A stretch of 19,373 nucleotides of DNA from Candidatus Hodarchaeota archaeon (GCA_016840305.1 JAEOSP010000337.1:1-19373); one strand, 5' to 3'. Counted from the first letter of the stretch, positions 1 through 7,452 are shown. Made by a program: numbers and translations. Notes: generated from the letters alone by a model not told the origin.

Positions 1-919
1 AAACATCGATTAAAAGGTTGGAAACATTTAAAACCTGATTATAAGCCTCTTTAAGTATTTCTTCACTCCTTGAAGGATCTTTCTTAATTCGCTTGATAAT
101 TTGCTTGGAAAAATTACATAACTTTCCATTCCGTACCTGTTTTTTCTTAGTATCCACTAAAGTTTCATTTGGATAGCGTTTGATTAAGTTCTTATCAATT
201 CCAATTATATCAGCCTGTTTAGGGTCAATAAATTCAGTACTATAACTTACCTTTCGGAAAATCATTTGTGGAATGAATAGGTCTAGCGAATGGACAACCA
301 TATCAATCATGACCGACGATTCACCGGTAACAAGTAATGTATTCCCACGATACAATGCCCCCAGAGCTTTATCTTCATCTTTTTTAATTTGAGTAAAGAA
401 AAAGTCGACTGATCCACCATCAGTTCGTTCTGAGAGTGTTACTTTCTTCTCTATAATCAGAATTTCTGTTTGAGATTCCTTTTCGCTAACATCCCAATTT
501 CTCATATACTCTTGAAGTTCTTTGGGAAATTCTTTGGTTTGTCCATGAATATATTGTTGTTTTATCTTTGCAGCAAGATCTTCTGCTGTAAATTTTAGGA
601 ACGGGACTTTTGAATAAAGGAATGCTTGGTTTTCTTGTGGGAGAAGGTATGTGAGTGCTGCAACGCACTTTGGCTCGGAAGGATGATTTTGTAGGATTTG
701 AAAAAGATAGATGAAGCCGATCATACTTTCTGATATACTAGTAAATGGCAAAATAGCTTCTGCATTCTCTAATTCCGAATTATTCATCATAGAGAGTGTT
801 ATCTGTGACTTTACAGCTATCTTCAAAGCATCCGAGTCACTAAGTTTTTCTTTCGTATGATAAACTGGAAAAGCTCCTCTTGCTTTTGTAAATACGCTAA
901 ATAATATATCTCGCTGCAA
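1..919 (-). CDS. Longin plus DENN-like domain protein (FLCN/NPRL2-like), cut by left edge
   Basis: An open frame of 306 codons runs from a TTG at 919 off the left edge; a TAA lies directly upstream of that TTG, so the start cannot be earlier. No stop interrupts it. Residues about 4-95 read as a longin fold: a strand with ILFSVF, a turn with RGAFPVY, a helix, then strands around LPFTSISESMIGFIYLFQI. This resembles the N-terminal longin of NPRL2, SMCR8 and folliculin (F-x-x-F then G-P-x-P-x-x-Y). Residues about 193-250 contain GNTLLVTGESSVMIDMVVHS, then LFIP, then a strand and VSYSTEF, close in layout to the start of the folliculin-type DENN domain (GNQ-V..., LLP, PYS). In eukaryotes such proteins act as GEFs or GAPs for small GTPases. 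The family call is from pattern reading only. The C-terminus is missing. No strong ribosome site is seen. Confidence 0.6.
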   Translation of the reverse strand, partial: MQRDILFSVFTKARGAFPVYHTKEKLSDSDALKIAVKSQITLSMMNNSELENAEAILPFTSISESMIGFIYLFQILQNHPSEPKCVAALTYLLPQENQAFLYSKVPFLKFTAEDLAAKIKQQYIHGQTKEFPKELQEYMRNWDVSEKESQTEILIIEKKVTLSERTDGGSVDFFFTQIKKDEDKALGALYRGNTLLVTGESSVMIDMVVHSLDLFIPQMIFRKVSYSTEFIDPKQADIIGIDKNLIKRYPNETLVDTKKKQVRNGKLCNFSKQIIKRIKKDPSRSEEILKEAYNQVLNVSNLLIDV

Positions 920-979
920 TTAGAAACCACTCTTTTATTTGTATTATTTGTTACTATTTTGGGAAGCTCGAAAGTTCGT

Positions 980-1016
980 GTTATATATTATTGTCTATCG
1001 CCTACAAATATATAAC
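980..1016. promoter_or_regulatory. Symmetric divergent TATA pair (inverted repeat)
   Basis: GTTATATATT at 980-989 and AATATATAAC at 1007-1016 are exact reverse complements with a 17-base spacer, in the gap between the divergent genes at 919 (-) and 1042 (+). Each arm is a good TATA box for one direction. The right arm predicts initiation near 1037-1042, so the DUF1405 gene would have almost no leader. The left arm predicts initiation near 959 and a 40-base leader for the longin-DENN gene. The same repeat could also bind a dimeric regulator. Confidence 0.5.
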
Positions 1017-1041
1017 GTTGGATGAAGTGACAATAAGATAA

Positions 1042-1698
1042 ATGATTTCCCACTTTTGTTCCGCTACTGATAGCATTTGGGAATTTGAGCAGCGATTCTT
1101 GGAGAAAAATTGGTTAATACTTCTATTAATTGCAGGTAATTTCCTAGGGGCCTTAATAGGGTTCAATTATTACATAAATGTTATTGAAAATACCTCTGAC
1201 TTTTCACCTATTCTCTGGTTGCTTATACCTGACTGTCCGATGGCAGCTTTTCTTCTGGTTGGATTCTATTTACAGCGAGATAAGCAACACTTTCTTAACT
1301 ATGATTTTTTTGTTTTTATTCAAGGGATAAGAAGTGCTATTTTTACCTACTTAATTATTATGAATTTTGATACCATTGATGTCGAAATTGTTATCCTAGG
1401 TCACACTTTATTATTGATTCAAGCAATTTTAATACTTCCCCACTTGAAAAATATGGTAATTACAAAAGGAACTTTTTTAGTCATTTTCCTGACATTTTTC
1501 AATGATTTTATGGACTTTTTTGGCCTTTTCTCAGTATTTCCGCCTACCCTTGCTCAACTACCTACCATTAAACCAATGTTTTTCATATTTGTATTTTTAA
1601 TCGTTGGTTTAGATATTTTTTTAACTGCGATTGGGCTAGGTTTTCGGTATTTTTACCAGACTAATGAAAAAATGATAAATCGAGCACCCAGTGTATAA
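1042..1698 (+). CDS. DUF1405 family membrane protein (YpjA-like)
   Basis: 218-residue integral membrane protein with about six hydrophobic segments: roughly residues 25-47, 56-76, 88-108, 114-134, 143-162 and 179-203. The family signature is visible in the first third: NFLGALIGFNYY, then LLIPDCPMAAFL, which matches the conserved (V/I)PDSP(T/M)A stretch of DUF1405 (Bacillus YpjA). Function is unknown for the family. Length fits the family. The ATG at 1042 lacks a ribosome site, but a TATA box at 1007-1016 predicts a very short or absent leader, which suits this start. It is transcribed away from the longin-DENN gene and meets the DNPH1-like gene tail to tail, 22 bases apart. Confidence 0.82.
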   Translation: MISHFCSATDSIWEFEQRFLEKNWLILLLIAGNFLGALIGFNYYINVIENTSDFSPILWLLIPDCPMAAFLLVGFYLQRDKQHFLNYDFFVFIQGIRSAIFTYLIIMNFDTIDVEIVILGHTLLLIQAILILPHLKNMVITKGTFLVIFLTFFNDFMDFFGLFSVFPPTLAQLPTIKPMFFIFVFLIVGLDIFLTAIGLGFRYFYQTNEKMINRAPSV

Positions 1699-1720
1699 TT
1701 TGAGAAAAATGAAAACAAAA

Positions 1721-2143
1721 TCACTGAATATTATAAAAAAAAGATGATATACGTTCCAATAACTGCGGAACAGAATGATAGGAGAGTACTGAGATCAATG
1801 GAGAGGTGTTACCTGATATCATGGCTGAAATTGGTCCTAATCGATTATCATAAACTGCCAATACTGGTTTATTTCTCGCTAATGTATCTGCAATTTCATA
1901 TCCAACACCTAAACTAGGGACAGATACTTCTGCAATTAAACAATCGCATTCTTTCAACCAAGATTCATCTTGAGTAAATATATCAGTATCACTTTGTTCA
2001 GTTTCTATTTCTAAGATATTTTTACTCGCAACATGATATGTTAAAACTTCATGATTATTATCCTGTAGGAAATCCAGAATAGTTTGGTAGATATTCTGTA
2101 GTTGTCGACCTCCACGAATTGATCCTGATAAATAAACTTTCAT
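1721..2143 (-). CDS. DNPH1-like deoxynucleoside 5'-monophosphate N-hydrolase
   Basis: 140 residues from the ATG at 2143. The frame stays open to 2200, but MKVYLSGSIRGGR is the usual N-terminus of this family and a longer form would overlap the previous gene. The first strand and loop GSIRGGR bind the nucleotide phosphate and sugar in DNPH1 (Rcl) and nucleoside 2-deoxyribosyltransferases. SLGVGYEIADTLA holds the family's nucleophilic Glu (GYE), and CDCLIAEVSVPS is the strand before it. The predicted reaction splits the N-glycosidic bond of deoxynucleoside 5'-monophosphates, giving base and deoxyribose 5-phosphate, a nucleotide clean-up role. Substrate choice cannot be told from sequence. It starts 34 bases after the stop of the helical gene and is probably cotranscribed with it. 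Confidence 0.78.
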   Translation of the reverse strand: MKVYLSGSIRGGRQLQNIYQTILDFLQDNNHEVLTYHVASKNILEIETEQSDTDIFTQDESWLKECDCLIAEVSVPSLGVGYEIADTLARNKPVLAVYDNRLGPISAMISGNTSPLISVLSYHSVPQLLERISSFFYNIQ

Positions 2144-2177
2144 TGTTTTTCTATCCACACGATTTTGAAACATTACT

Positions 2178-2924
2178 CTACCTTTGATTGAAAAGATCAA
2201 TAAATTTCTTTACTTTTGGATCATTTGTTTCTTCCTTAAATAAATTCAATACGAAAATCAGTTTTTGATTAAGCTCTTTAAAATTAACACGTTTTTCAAC
2301 GCATAGATCTCGTATTTTCATATGCAAAGGAGGATTTGTGCGAAGCAGTCCTGATAGTATATAAAAAACTGTTATATCATTTTGACACCGTTTTTGGATG
2401 AATTTAAGTATCTGTTTTTCTGAACGTTGATATCGGGAAGAATTGATAAGCTGGAAGATTATTGGGTAATATTCTTCTTTCTTTACTTCGTGCCAATCAT
2501 TAATTTCCTGAATTGCTTTGACGGTTTCGTTATATTGCTTCTCAATTAATTCAGATACAAACCCTTTTTTTTGCCAGCTAAGTAATAATTCAATATATTG
2601 CTGATATTCGTCATAAGTCTCAATATTCGCTTCTATTGATCGAATAGTGAATTCTAATAGTCCTAACACAAATCCTGAAGAATATTTTTCTAAACTTGAA
2701 TCAATTGTTTTGTTAGTAAGTACTTCCTGTTGAATTGATTTTAAGCTATTTCTATTTTTCTGAAAAATATCATTTTTAGGGTCAGTATCGTTTTCTAATG
2801 CATCTAAAGCCCAGAATAAATATAGAGACTTAGTAGAATATTGTGGGTCGCTAATAATTGATGCTAGATTAATTGTTTCTAATAAGAGATTTTTAATATC
2901 TTGAAAATCTATCGATTGGGACAA
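2178..2924 (-). CDS. Hypothetical all-helical protein
   Basis: 248 residues, not recognised. The sequence is rich in Leu, Ile, Gln, Lys and Glu with regular helical spacing and almost no glycine. It has no signal peptide, membrane segment, Cys cluster or nucleotide-binding motif. A helical-repeat or helical-bundle cytosolic protein is the most that can be said. The start is TTG, supported by GAGG at 2933-2936 eight bases upstream. It is followed by the DNPH1-like gene on the same strand after 34 bases, so the two probably share a transcript and perhaps a function, but nothing in the sequence shows what that is. Confidence 0.8.
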   Translation of the reverse strand: MSQSIDFQDIKNLLLETINLASIISDPQYSTKSLYLFWALDALENDTDPKNDIFQKNRNSLKSIQQEVLTNKTIDSSLEKYSSGFVLGLLEFTIRSIEANIETYDEYQQYIELLLSWQKKGFVSELIEKQYNETVKAIQEINDWHEVKKEEYYPIIFQLINSSRYQRSEKQILKFIQKRCQNDITVFYILSGLLRTNPPLHMKIRDLCVEKRVNFKELNQKLIFVLNLFKEETNDPKVKKFIDLFNQR

Positions 2925-2932
2925 ACTGTTTT

Positions 2933-2969
2933 CCTCTACCTTGTTTTGATATTATACTACTTTAAAAAT
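2933..2969 (-). promoter_or_regulatory. Ribosome site and TATA region for the TTG-started helical gene
   Basis: On the minus strand GAGG (2936-2933) lies eight bases before the TTG at 2924 and decides that start. Further upstream are two TATA-like stretches, ATTTTTAAAG (2969-2960) and GTATAATATC (2958-2949). The first would place initiation near 2939, just ahead of the ribosome site, so it is preferred. Confidence 0.45.
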
Positions 2970-3104
2970 TCCAACTTAAGGTTTTTTTTAGCTTTTAGTT
3001 AAGTATCAACTGATGAGAAATTCTTGCATTAAGAGTATCGAATTATAAAAAAGAGATCCCAACTAGTTGATAACTTGCTAAAACTAAATGATAAAGGTCT
3101 TTAA

Positions 3105-3148
3105 ATAAAATAAGAAAGAAAAAGAGAGGGGGAGGTAAATGCTTAATT
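3105..3148 (-). terminator. Probable terminator of the HEAT/beta-sandwich gene
   Basis: Just after the stop at 3152, the minus strand has a short hairpin (AATGC, loop TTAATT, GCATT, at 3138-3153 region) followed by a long pyrimidine run rich in T from about 3135 to 3105. Archaeal transcription usually ends at such U-rich tracts. The stem is only five base pairs, so the T-rich run is the main evidence. Confidence 0.35.
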
Positions 3149-3151
3149 GCA

Positions 3152-5365
3152 TTAACCTACTAGCATCTTGTAAACTTCTTTCGGATCATGATCACCAGGT
3201 GCTTTGATTTTGAAACGTATCTCTACCTTTTGATTAGGTTCAACGTTTTCAAATATCCACTTCATTGAACGTCCTGAATTTACAGAAGAATGTTCTTCGA
3301 AACCGACTTGAGGTTCTTCAATTGTTTCACCCACTAGCTCAAACCCATTAGGGAGAAAATCAGTAATCTCAACACTTGGTATTACAGCTGTTCCGTCGTT
3401 ATTACCCCGGAGGATAACTTCATATTCATTTTCGTCTTGAGAAGACGTTGCGGAAACACTTTTACCGATTTTAAGTTTTCTTCGTTGGTGAACAACGGTT
3501 ATTGGACCTGCTTCAGCCTCTTGTACTATTGGTTTAACTGGGGGGTATACATTAGCCGAAACTGATACGCTTCCATTATATTCCTCGTCTGGTTTTCCGA
3601 TCGCATAAAGTGGATATTTAACGAGAAGCTCGTCGTTTTCACTAAGAGCACCAATTTCAGATTCTTCAAGATGTTCAAGCGTGATTACTACAACACCATC
3701 AGATTCTTCGAATGAAAATTCTTCAAATGGTTGATCATCCTTGAGAATCTCTACTTGGTCATGTGTAGGTGCTTCAAAACCTTCGGGAAGAGTTTCTTTC
3801 AACTGAAGATACATAACATCTGTATTACCTACAGATTTAACCACCTGTTCTGACATTACTTCAGTTCTTCGGAAAGAGGGAATAACAAGAGGTTCATAAG
3901 ACTTAGTAATCTCAACCGAGAAGAATGATAGCGCATATCCAGGTAAAACACATTCAGCAACAACATCTGAATCAAAAAGGTACTTAACACTTAAATCAAG
4001 TTCCCTGCCAAATGTAGGAATCTCACCTTCATCTTCAACTGTAATTACCCATGGATCAAGTTTAAAAGTTTCACCAGGATCAATAGATCGTTCTTCCTCG
4101 TCAAAATCTTTTCCTAGCCATTCCAAACGAACATTTCCTTCGTCCAATGGACCTTCAAAGATACGAACTTCCTTTAAATCCATTTCAAATTCGCTTGTGT
4201 TTTCTAGCTCGAATTCACAATCGAAATCACCAGGGTTTTCTTCTTGTTCATCTCTAGATATGAATTGAAAAACAGAGGAACTTCCTGTTATTGTTTCAAG
4301 GCTTAAGCCAGAGAGACTCTTTTCTTTAGCGGAGTATGTAACAACCGTGTCACCAACTAAATAAGGATCATCATCATCTTCATCAAGAGTAACCTTGACA
4401 ATACAATTGGCATGCACCGTGGAGTTTGCTTCAATTTCATCAATCTTCCATGAAACAAATTTTCCATCAGAATCTGAACCATGATTAATATCTCCCTGTT
4501 CAGCTTCGAAATCCTCAAGAGATGTTGATTGATCTGGGAAATATTTCTTCACATTCACATTTGTCAATACCCAATCATACTCATTGGTTAATTCTACCAC
4601 AAATCGCATTACAGTCTCTTCGCCGCGTGAAAACACTGGAGGTGCTTCTGACTCCTGATCCTCTGCATCCCAAAAGTTCTCTTTGACTTTCAATTTTGGT
4701 TGTTCTATTGTAAAGCTGAAAGGAACGTATTTTGATTTTTGGGGACCAAGCTCTTTTACGGAAAATGAGTTCCCAAAAACAGCTGTACCTTGTTCTTCAT
4801 CAGCTTCAAAGGTAACATCATCTACACCTTCCAAAATCGCATCTATAGCCCAAATTTTGTCCTTTCTACCGTTATTAATAATCTTAACCTTTCCAGAGGC
4901 GGTAAGATTGGACATAACTTCTCCTTCTTCATCAATCAAGTTATTGTCTCTATCAATACGATATTGTAGTTTTTCCTGTATTTTAACTTTTAATCCTGAT
5001 TGTCCTGCCTCTGATTTTTCAAGAGCTCTGTAATCATCTTCTGCTCTATCTTCATCCTCGTCAGAGAAAGAGCTAGCACCTAAAGGTCTTCCAGATTGTT
5101 GGATTTTTCTAGCTGCATCTTTAGATTTGTTTCTAACTCCGCGGTCTCGATCATCATTCTGAATTTTCTGTAAAACTGCAACAGATTCTGGATCGTTGAG
5201 TACAAGTATCGAGTCAATTGCTGCCTTTCTTACATCTTTATCTTGATCTAAGCGGGCATAATCATATAAATGCCCAAGTGCTGCCTTATCTCGTTGTCTT
5301 TCAAGAGATTTGATAGCATTGAGTTTCTCAGTATTACTTCTTAGTCTATAATCATCATAAGATAT
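3152..5365 (-). CDS. HEAT-like repeats plus beta-sandwich (DUF11-like) acidic protein, AUA start
   Basis: The frame is open from a TAG at 5371 to 3152. It holds no ATG, GTG or TTG until a TTG at 4939, yet the 142 codons before that are clearly coding: residues about 12-90 are HEAT/PBS-like helices (LNAIKSLERQRDKAALGHL, then VRKAAIDSILVLNDPESVAV, then RGVRNKSKDAARKIQ). The best start is ATA at 5365 (N-terminus M/I-SYDDYRLRS), six bases after GGATGGTG (5379-5372). After an acidic linker (about 95-142) come several beta-rich domains. The last, about 626-737, looks like DUF11 (EVILRGNNDGTAVI, ITDFLPNGFEL). There is no signal peptide or membrane segment, so it is probably cytosolic, unlike most DUF11 proteins. 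The protein is very acidic. Function is unknown. HEAT trunk plus sandwich appendage recalls adaptin layout, but no homology is claimed. Confidence 0.78.
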   Translation of the reverse strand: MSYDDYRLRSNTEKLNAIKSLERQRDKAALGHLYDYARLDQDKDVRKAAIDSILVLNDPESVAVLQKIQNDDRDRGVRNKSKDAARKIQQSGRPLGASSFSDEDEDRAEDDYRALEKSEAGQSGLKVKIQEKLQYRIDRDNNLIDEEGEVMSNLTASGKVKIINNGRKDKIWAIDAILEGVDDVTFEADEEQGTAVFGNSFSVKELGPQKSKYVPFSFTIEQPKLKVKENFWDAEDQESEAPPVFSRGEETVMRFVVELTNEYDWVLTNVNVKKYFPDQSTSLEDFEAEQGDINHGSDSDGKFVSWKIDEIEANSTVHANCIVKVTLDEDDDDPYLVGDTVVTYSAKEKSLSGLSLETITGSSSVFQFISRDEQEENPGDFDCEFELENTSEFEMDLKEVRIFEGPLDEGNVRLEWLGKDFDEEERSIDPGETFKLDPWVITVEDEGEIPTFGRELDLSVKYLFDSDVVAECVLPGYALSFFSVEITKSYEPLVIPSFRRTEVMSEQVVKSVGNTDVMYLQLKETLPEGFEAPTHDQVEILKDDQPFEEFSFEESDGVVVITLEHLEESEIGALSENDELLVKYPLYAIGKPDEEYNGSVSVSANVYPPVKPIVQEAEAGPITVVHQRRKLKIGKSVSATSSQDENEYEVILRGNNDGTAVIPSVEITDFLPNGFELVGETIEEPQVGFEEHSSVNSGRSMKWIFENVEPNQKVEIRFKIKAPGDHDPKEVYKMLVG

Positions 5366-5371
5366 TTTCTA

Positions 5372-5379
5372 CACCATCC
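5372..5379 (-). promoter_or_regulatory. Ribosome site supporting an AUA start
   Basis: GGATGGTG on the minus strand carries the GGTG core of a Shine-Dalgarno site, with six bases (TAGAAA) before ATA at 5365. The ATG inside it (5377-5375) is followed by GTG and then TAG, so it cannot start the gene. Confidence 0.45.
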
Positions 5380-5414
5380 TAACATAAACTTTGATAATTT
5401 TGGGTGTTTATCTA

Positions 5415-5455
5415 AATCAAACCTTTGATTAAAATGTTGATTTTAATTGTATAAA
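5415..5455 (-). promoter_or_regulatory. TATA box with 16-base palindrome at the predicted start site
   Basis: On the minus strand TTTATACAAT (5455-5446) is a TATA-like box that predicts initiation near 5425. Exactly there lies AATCAAACCTTTGATT (5415-5430), a perfect 7-2-7 inverted repeat. A dimeric regulator bound there would block initiation of the HEAT/beta-sandwich gene. This is inference from position and symmetry. Confidence 0.4.
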
Positions 5456-5661
5456 GGGAAATTTTTCTACAATGTAGTAAATTAAACATAGTTACCTATA
5501 GTAGAAAAATGTTTTTGCCCTACATTCCTCGAATATCGTAAAAAGAAGTATATAATCGTCTCAGATATTCAAAATGCATTTAGATTTAACTTAGAAATAG
5601 ATTAGCCCGACAAAAAGGAAAAGAGGATAGAAAGAAATAAGAAATATCTTTATTCCCACCT

Positions 5662-7062
5662 TCATTCTGTAAATTTTAGCGATTTTATGAAAGAATTAAA
5701 TCTTGCTTCTGACATTCTAAGAATTTTTCGTAACTTCTCTTGATCTACAAATTCAATGAGATGCTCCTTTGTGATGATATTTAAAGCTTTTAACTTTTCC
5801 AAAGTTTTTGGCCCGATACCTGGAAGAGACAAAAGTTCGTTAGGAGCAGTTTCTTGACGTTCCTCTTGCGGTTTGATCTTTACTGGCTTTTCCAGCAAAA
5901 TTGAAGTATTAATCATCCACTTTTCATATTGCTTCTCTGTGATAACCTTCTTCACAACTTCAAAATCCGATTCAAAAAAATCTTGGACTGTTTTAATACT
6001 TACAGAATTCAATTTTTTTTCTGCAACTTTTCCTATTCCTTTTACTAACGTCACAGGTTGATTTGGAATTTCTACAGGAACGGGTTTCCGTACATCGTCA
6101 GGTTCTATAATTTTTCCTACAGAGGCAAGTATAGATCTAAATTTTTCACTGGATGTTCGAATAGTAGTACGTAAAACTGAAATATCTTCAAAATTCAACA
6201 AATCAGATTTATTTTTTACCCCCAGTGCCTCAAGCTTCTTGATAGTTTGAGTATTTAATCCTTTTACAGATTTTAAGTCATCGGGAACAACTTCACCCTT
6301 TTGTACAAGCTCTATACTTACCTTTCGATCAGCTTCTTCACTTAATATAATTTCTGCATCTTCCAGCATTTTTTCTAGTCTTGTATCGCTAACTCTCATT
6401 ATTTCAGCAAGCGAGATTCGATCTGGATAGTACCAGAAATCAGAGACTGAATCTATTTGTACACTCCTCAATCTCTCCGCATACGTTTTACCAATACCAC
6501 GTATATCTGTGACAGGATAATAGACCGTTGAAAGGTTTTCTCCTTCTATAGGTATAATCAATTGATCTGTGGGGGATTCAATGACCTCATAGGTAGAGAT
6601 CACTTCATCTGGTACCATTTCAGATATAATTGGAATTTCTTCCTCTTTAACAACTTCCATTTCAATTTTAACTGGCTTAATAATCTCTAATTCTTTTTCG
6701 ACGAAGAATACCTGTTTCATTATCCCAAGAATACTAGAATCTTCTGCTAAACGATTGCTAATATCATCTAACTTTACAAACCATATTCCAAGGTGTTCTT
6801 CTCGTATGTTAAGAGGAATTGGCCAATTAGAAACATTAATTTCTGGAATCTCTGGTATACTACCGCCATACCTATTCAATCGAGAATTATGTTTGTGATC
6901 GATGATTTGAAGTCGATATCTATCTGGAAAATTGTCTGTTTCAAATTTCACTTGGATATTGATTTTATCCCCAGGTTTGAATGAGTAGGTTTGAACGTAT
7001 GGACTTTTCGCTAAAAAAATACGCATTAAGGGCATTTCACTTACCAATAAAGCATTTAACAC
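5662..7062 (-). CDS. LNRYG-domain protein with four helix-hairpin-helix repeats
   Basis: 466 residues from the GTG at 7062. Residues about 13-125 form a beta domain with YSFKPGD (26-32), LNRYG (62-66), WPIP (80-83) and HLGIW (90-94). The neighbouring small gene encodes the same domain alone. A Glu/Ile-rich linker (about 125-180) leads to four helix-hairpin-helix units spaced about 75-80 residues apart: IRGIGKTYAERL (187-198), VKGLNTQTIKKL (266-277), VKGIGKVAEKKL (340-351) and LPGIGPKTLEKL (423-434). Such tandem HhH units occur in RadA N-termini and DUF4332 proteins and usually bind DNA or proteins. The second hairpin is degenerate (GLN in place of GIG). The ATG at 7026 (MRIFLAKS) may be the true start, since it lines up with the neighbour's N-terminus. 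The gap to that neighbour is only 18 bases, so they are probably cotranscribed. Confidence 0.8.
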   Translation of the reverse strand: MLNALLVSEMPLMRIFLAKSPYVQTYSFKPGDKINIQVKFETDNFPDRYRLQIIDHKHNSRLNRYGGSIPEIPEINVSNWPIPLNIREEHLGIWFVKLDDISNRLAEDSSILGIMKQVFFVEKELEIIKPVKIEMEVVKEEEIPIISEMVPDEVISTYEVIESPTDQLIIPIEGENLSTVYYPVTDIRGIGKTYAERLRSVQIDSVSDFWYYPDRISLAEIMRVSDTRLEKMLEDAEIILSEEADRKVSIELVQKGEVVPDDLKSVKGLNTQTIKKLEALGVKNKSDLLNFEDISVLRTTIRTSSEKFRSILASVGKIIEPDDVRKPVPVEIPNQPVTLVKGIGKVAEKKLNSVSIKTVQDFFESDFEVVKKVITEKQYEKWMINTSILLEKPVKIKPQEERQETAPNELLSLPGIGPKTLEKLKALNIITKEHLIEFVDQEKLRKILRMSEARFNSFIKSLKFTE

Positions 7063-7080
7063 TTAAGGATATCGATGAGC

Positions 7081-7404
7081 TCATTCACAGGTAAAGAAAT
7101 CTCTATTATCCTTTACCTCGAAAAAAAGGCTGAATTGTTCAGTATCTGATCTAACGATTATTTTCCAAATACCTAAATGCCGTCTCCTAACTGTTTTTGG
7201 TATTGGCCAAGTCAATTTAATTCCCTGTTCTGAGCCTTTCCCATAACGATTAAGTCTAGTATTGTCATTCTTATCTCGAATTTGAAGATGGTACTTGTGC
7301 GGTATTTCAGAAAACTTGGTTTGAAAGTTAAATTTTTGGCCAGGTGAGAAAGTGTAAGGTTCATGGTTCTCAATATTTTTTTGGGAGAGATGAAAATCGT
7401 ACAT
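7081..7404 (-). CDS. Stand-alone LNRYG/WPIP/HLGIW beta-domain protein
   Basis: 107 residues from the ATG at 7404. It is predicted to be a single beta-sandwich: YTFSPGQ (17-23), a strand pair ending in YHLQIRDK, LNRYG (51-55), WPIP (66-69), RRHLGIW (74-80) and a last strand FSLFFEVKD. It aligns over about 70 residues with the N-terminal domain of the next gene, with identical LNRYG, WPIP and HLGIW blocks, so the two arose by duplication. I do not recognise the domain in any named family. There is no signal peptide, membrane segment or ribosome site. It precedes the HhH gene by 18 bases and probably forms a two-gene unit with it. Confidence 0.78.
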   Translation of the reverse strand: MYDFHLSQKNIENHEPYTFSPGQKFNFQTKFSEIPHKYHLQIRDKNDNTRLNRYGKGSEQGIKLTWPIPKTVRRRHLGIWKIIVRSDTEQFSLFFEVKDNRDFFTCE

Positions 7405-7452
7405 AATGATGATTTAGATCTTTAACCAATAAAGAATCAGAATATTGTAATA

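Larger units (their letters stand above)
5366..5661. other. Intergenic region with inverted repeat and orphan TATA box
   Basis: This stretch holds no convincing gene. Besides the promoter and palindrome at 5415-5455 it has ATTTTTCTAC (5461-5470) and its exact reverse complement GTAGAAAAAT (5501-5510), separated by 30 bases. A strong near-symmetric TATA sequence, TATATAAT, lies at 5549-5556. Read on the minus strand, that box could start a longer leader running through the 5461-5510 hairpin. Bases 5590-5661 are the pyrimidine-rich tail (minus strand) of the upstream HhH gene, a likely terminator. Confidence 0.5.

Noticed and set aside
486..668. A 60-codon minus-strand frame.
   Set aside because: It is a shadow in another frame of the longin-DENN gene, which is open throughout 1-919.
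3004..3072. An 8-base inverted repeat, TATCAACT and AGTTGATA, 53 bases apart.
   Set aside because: Arms this short at this distance are expected by chance in AT-rich DNA.
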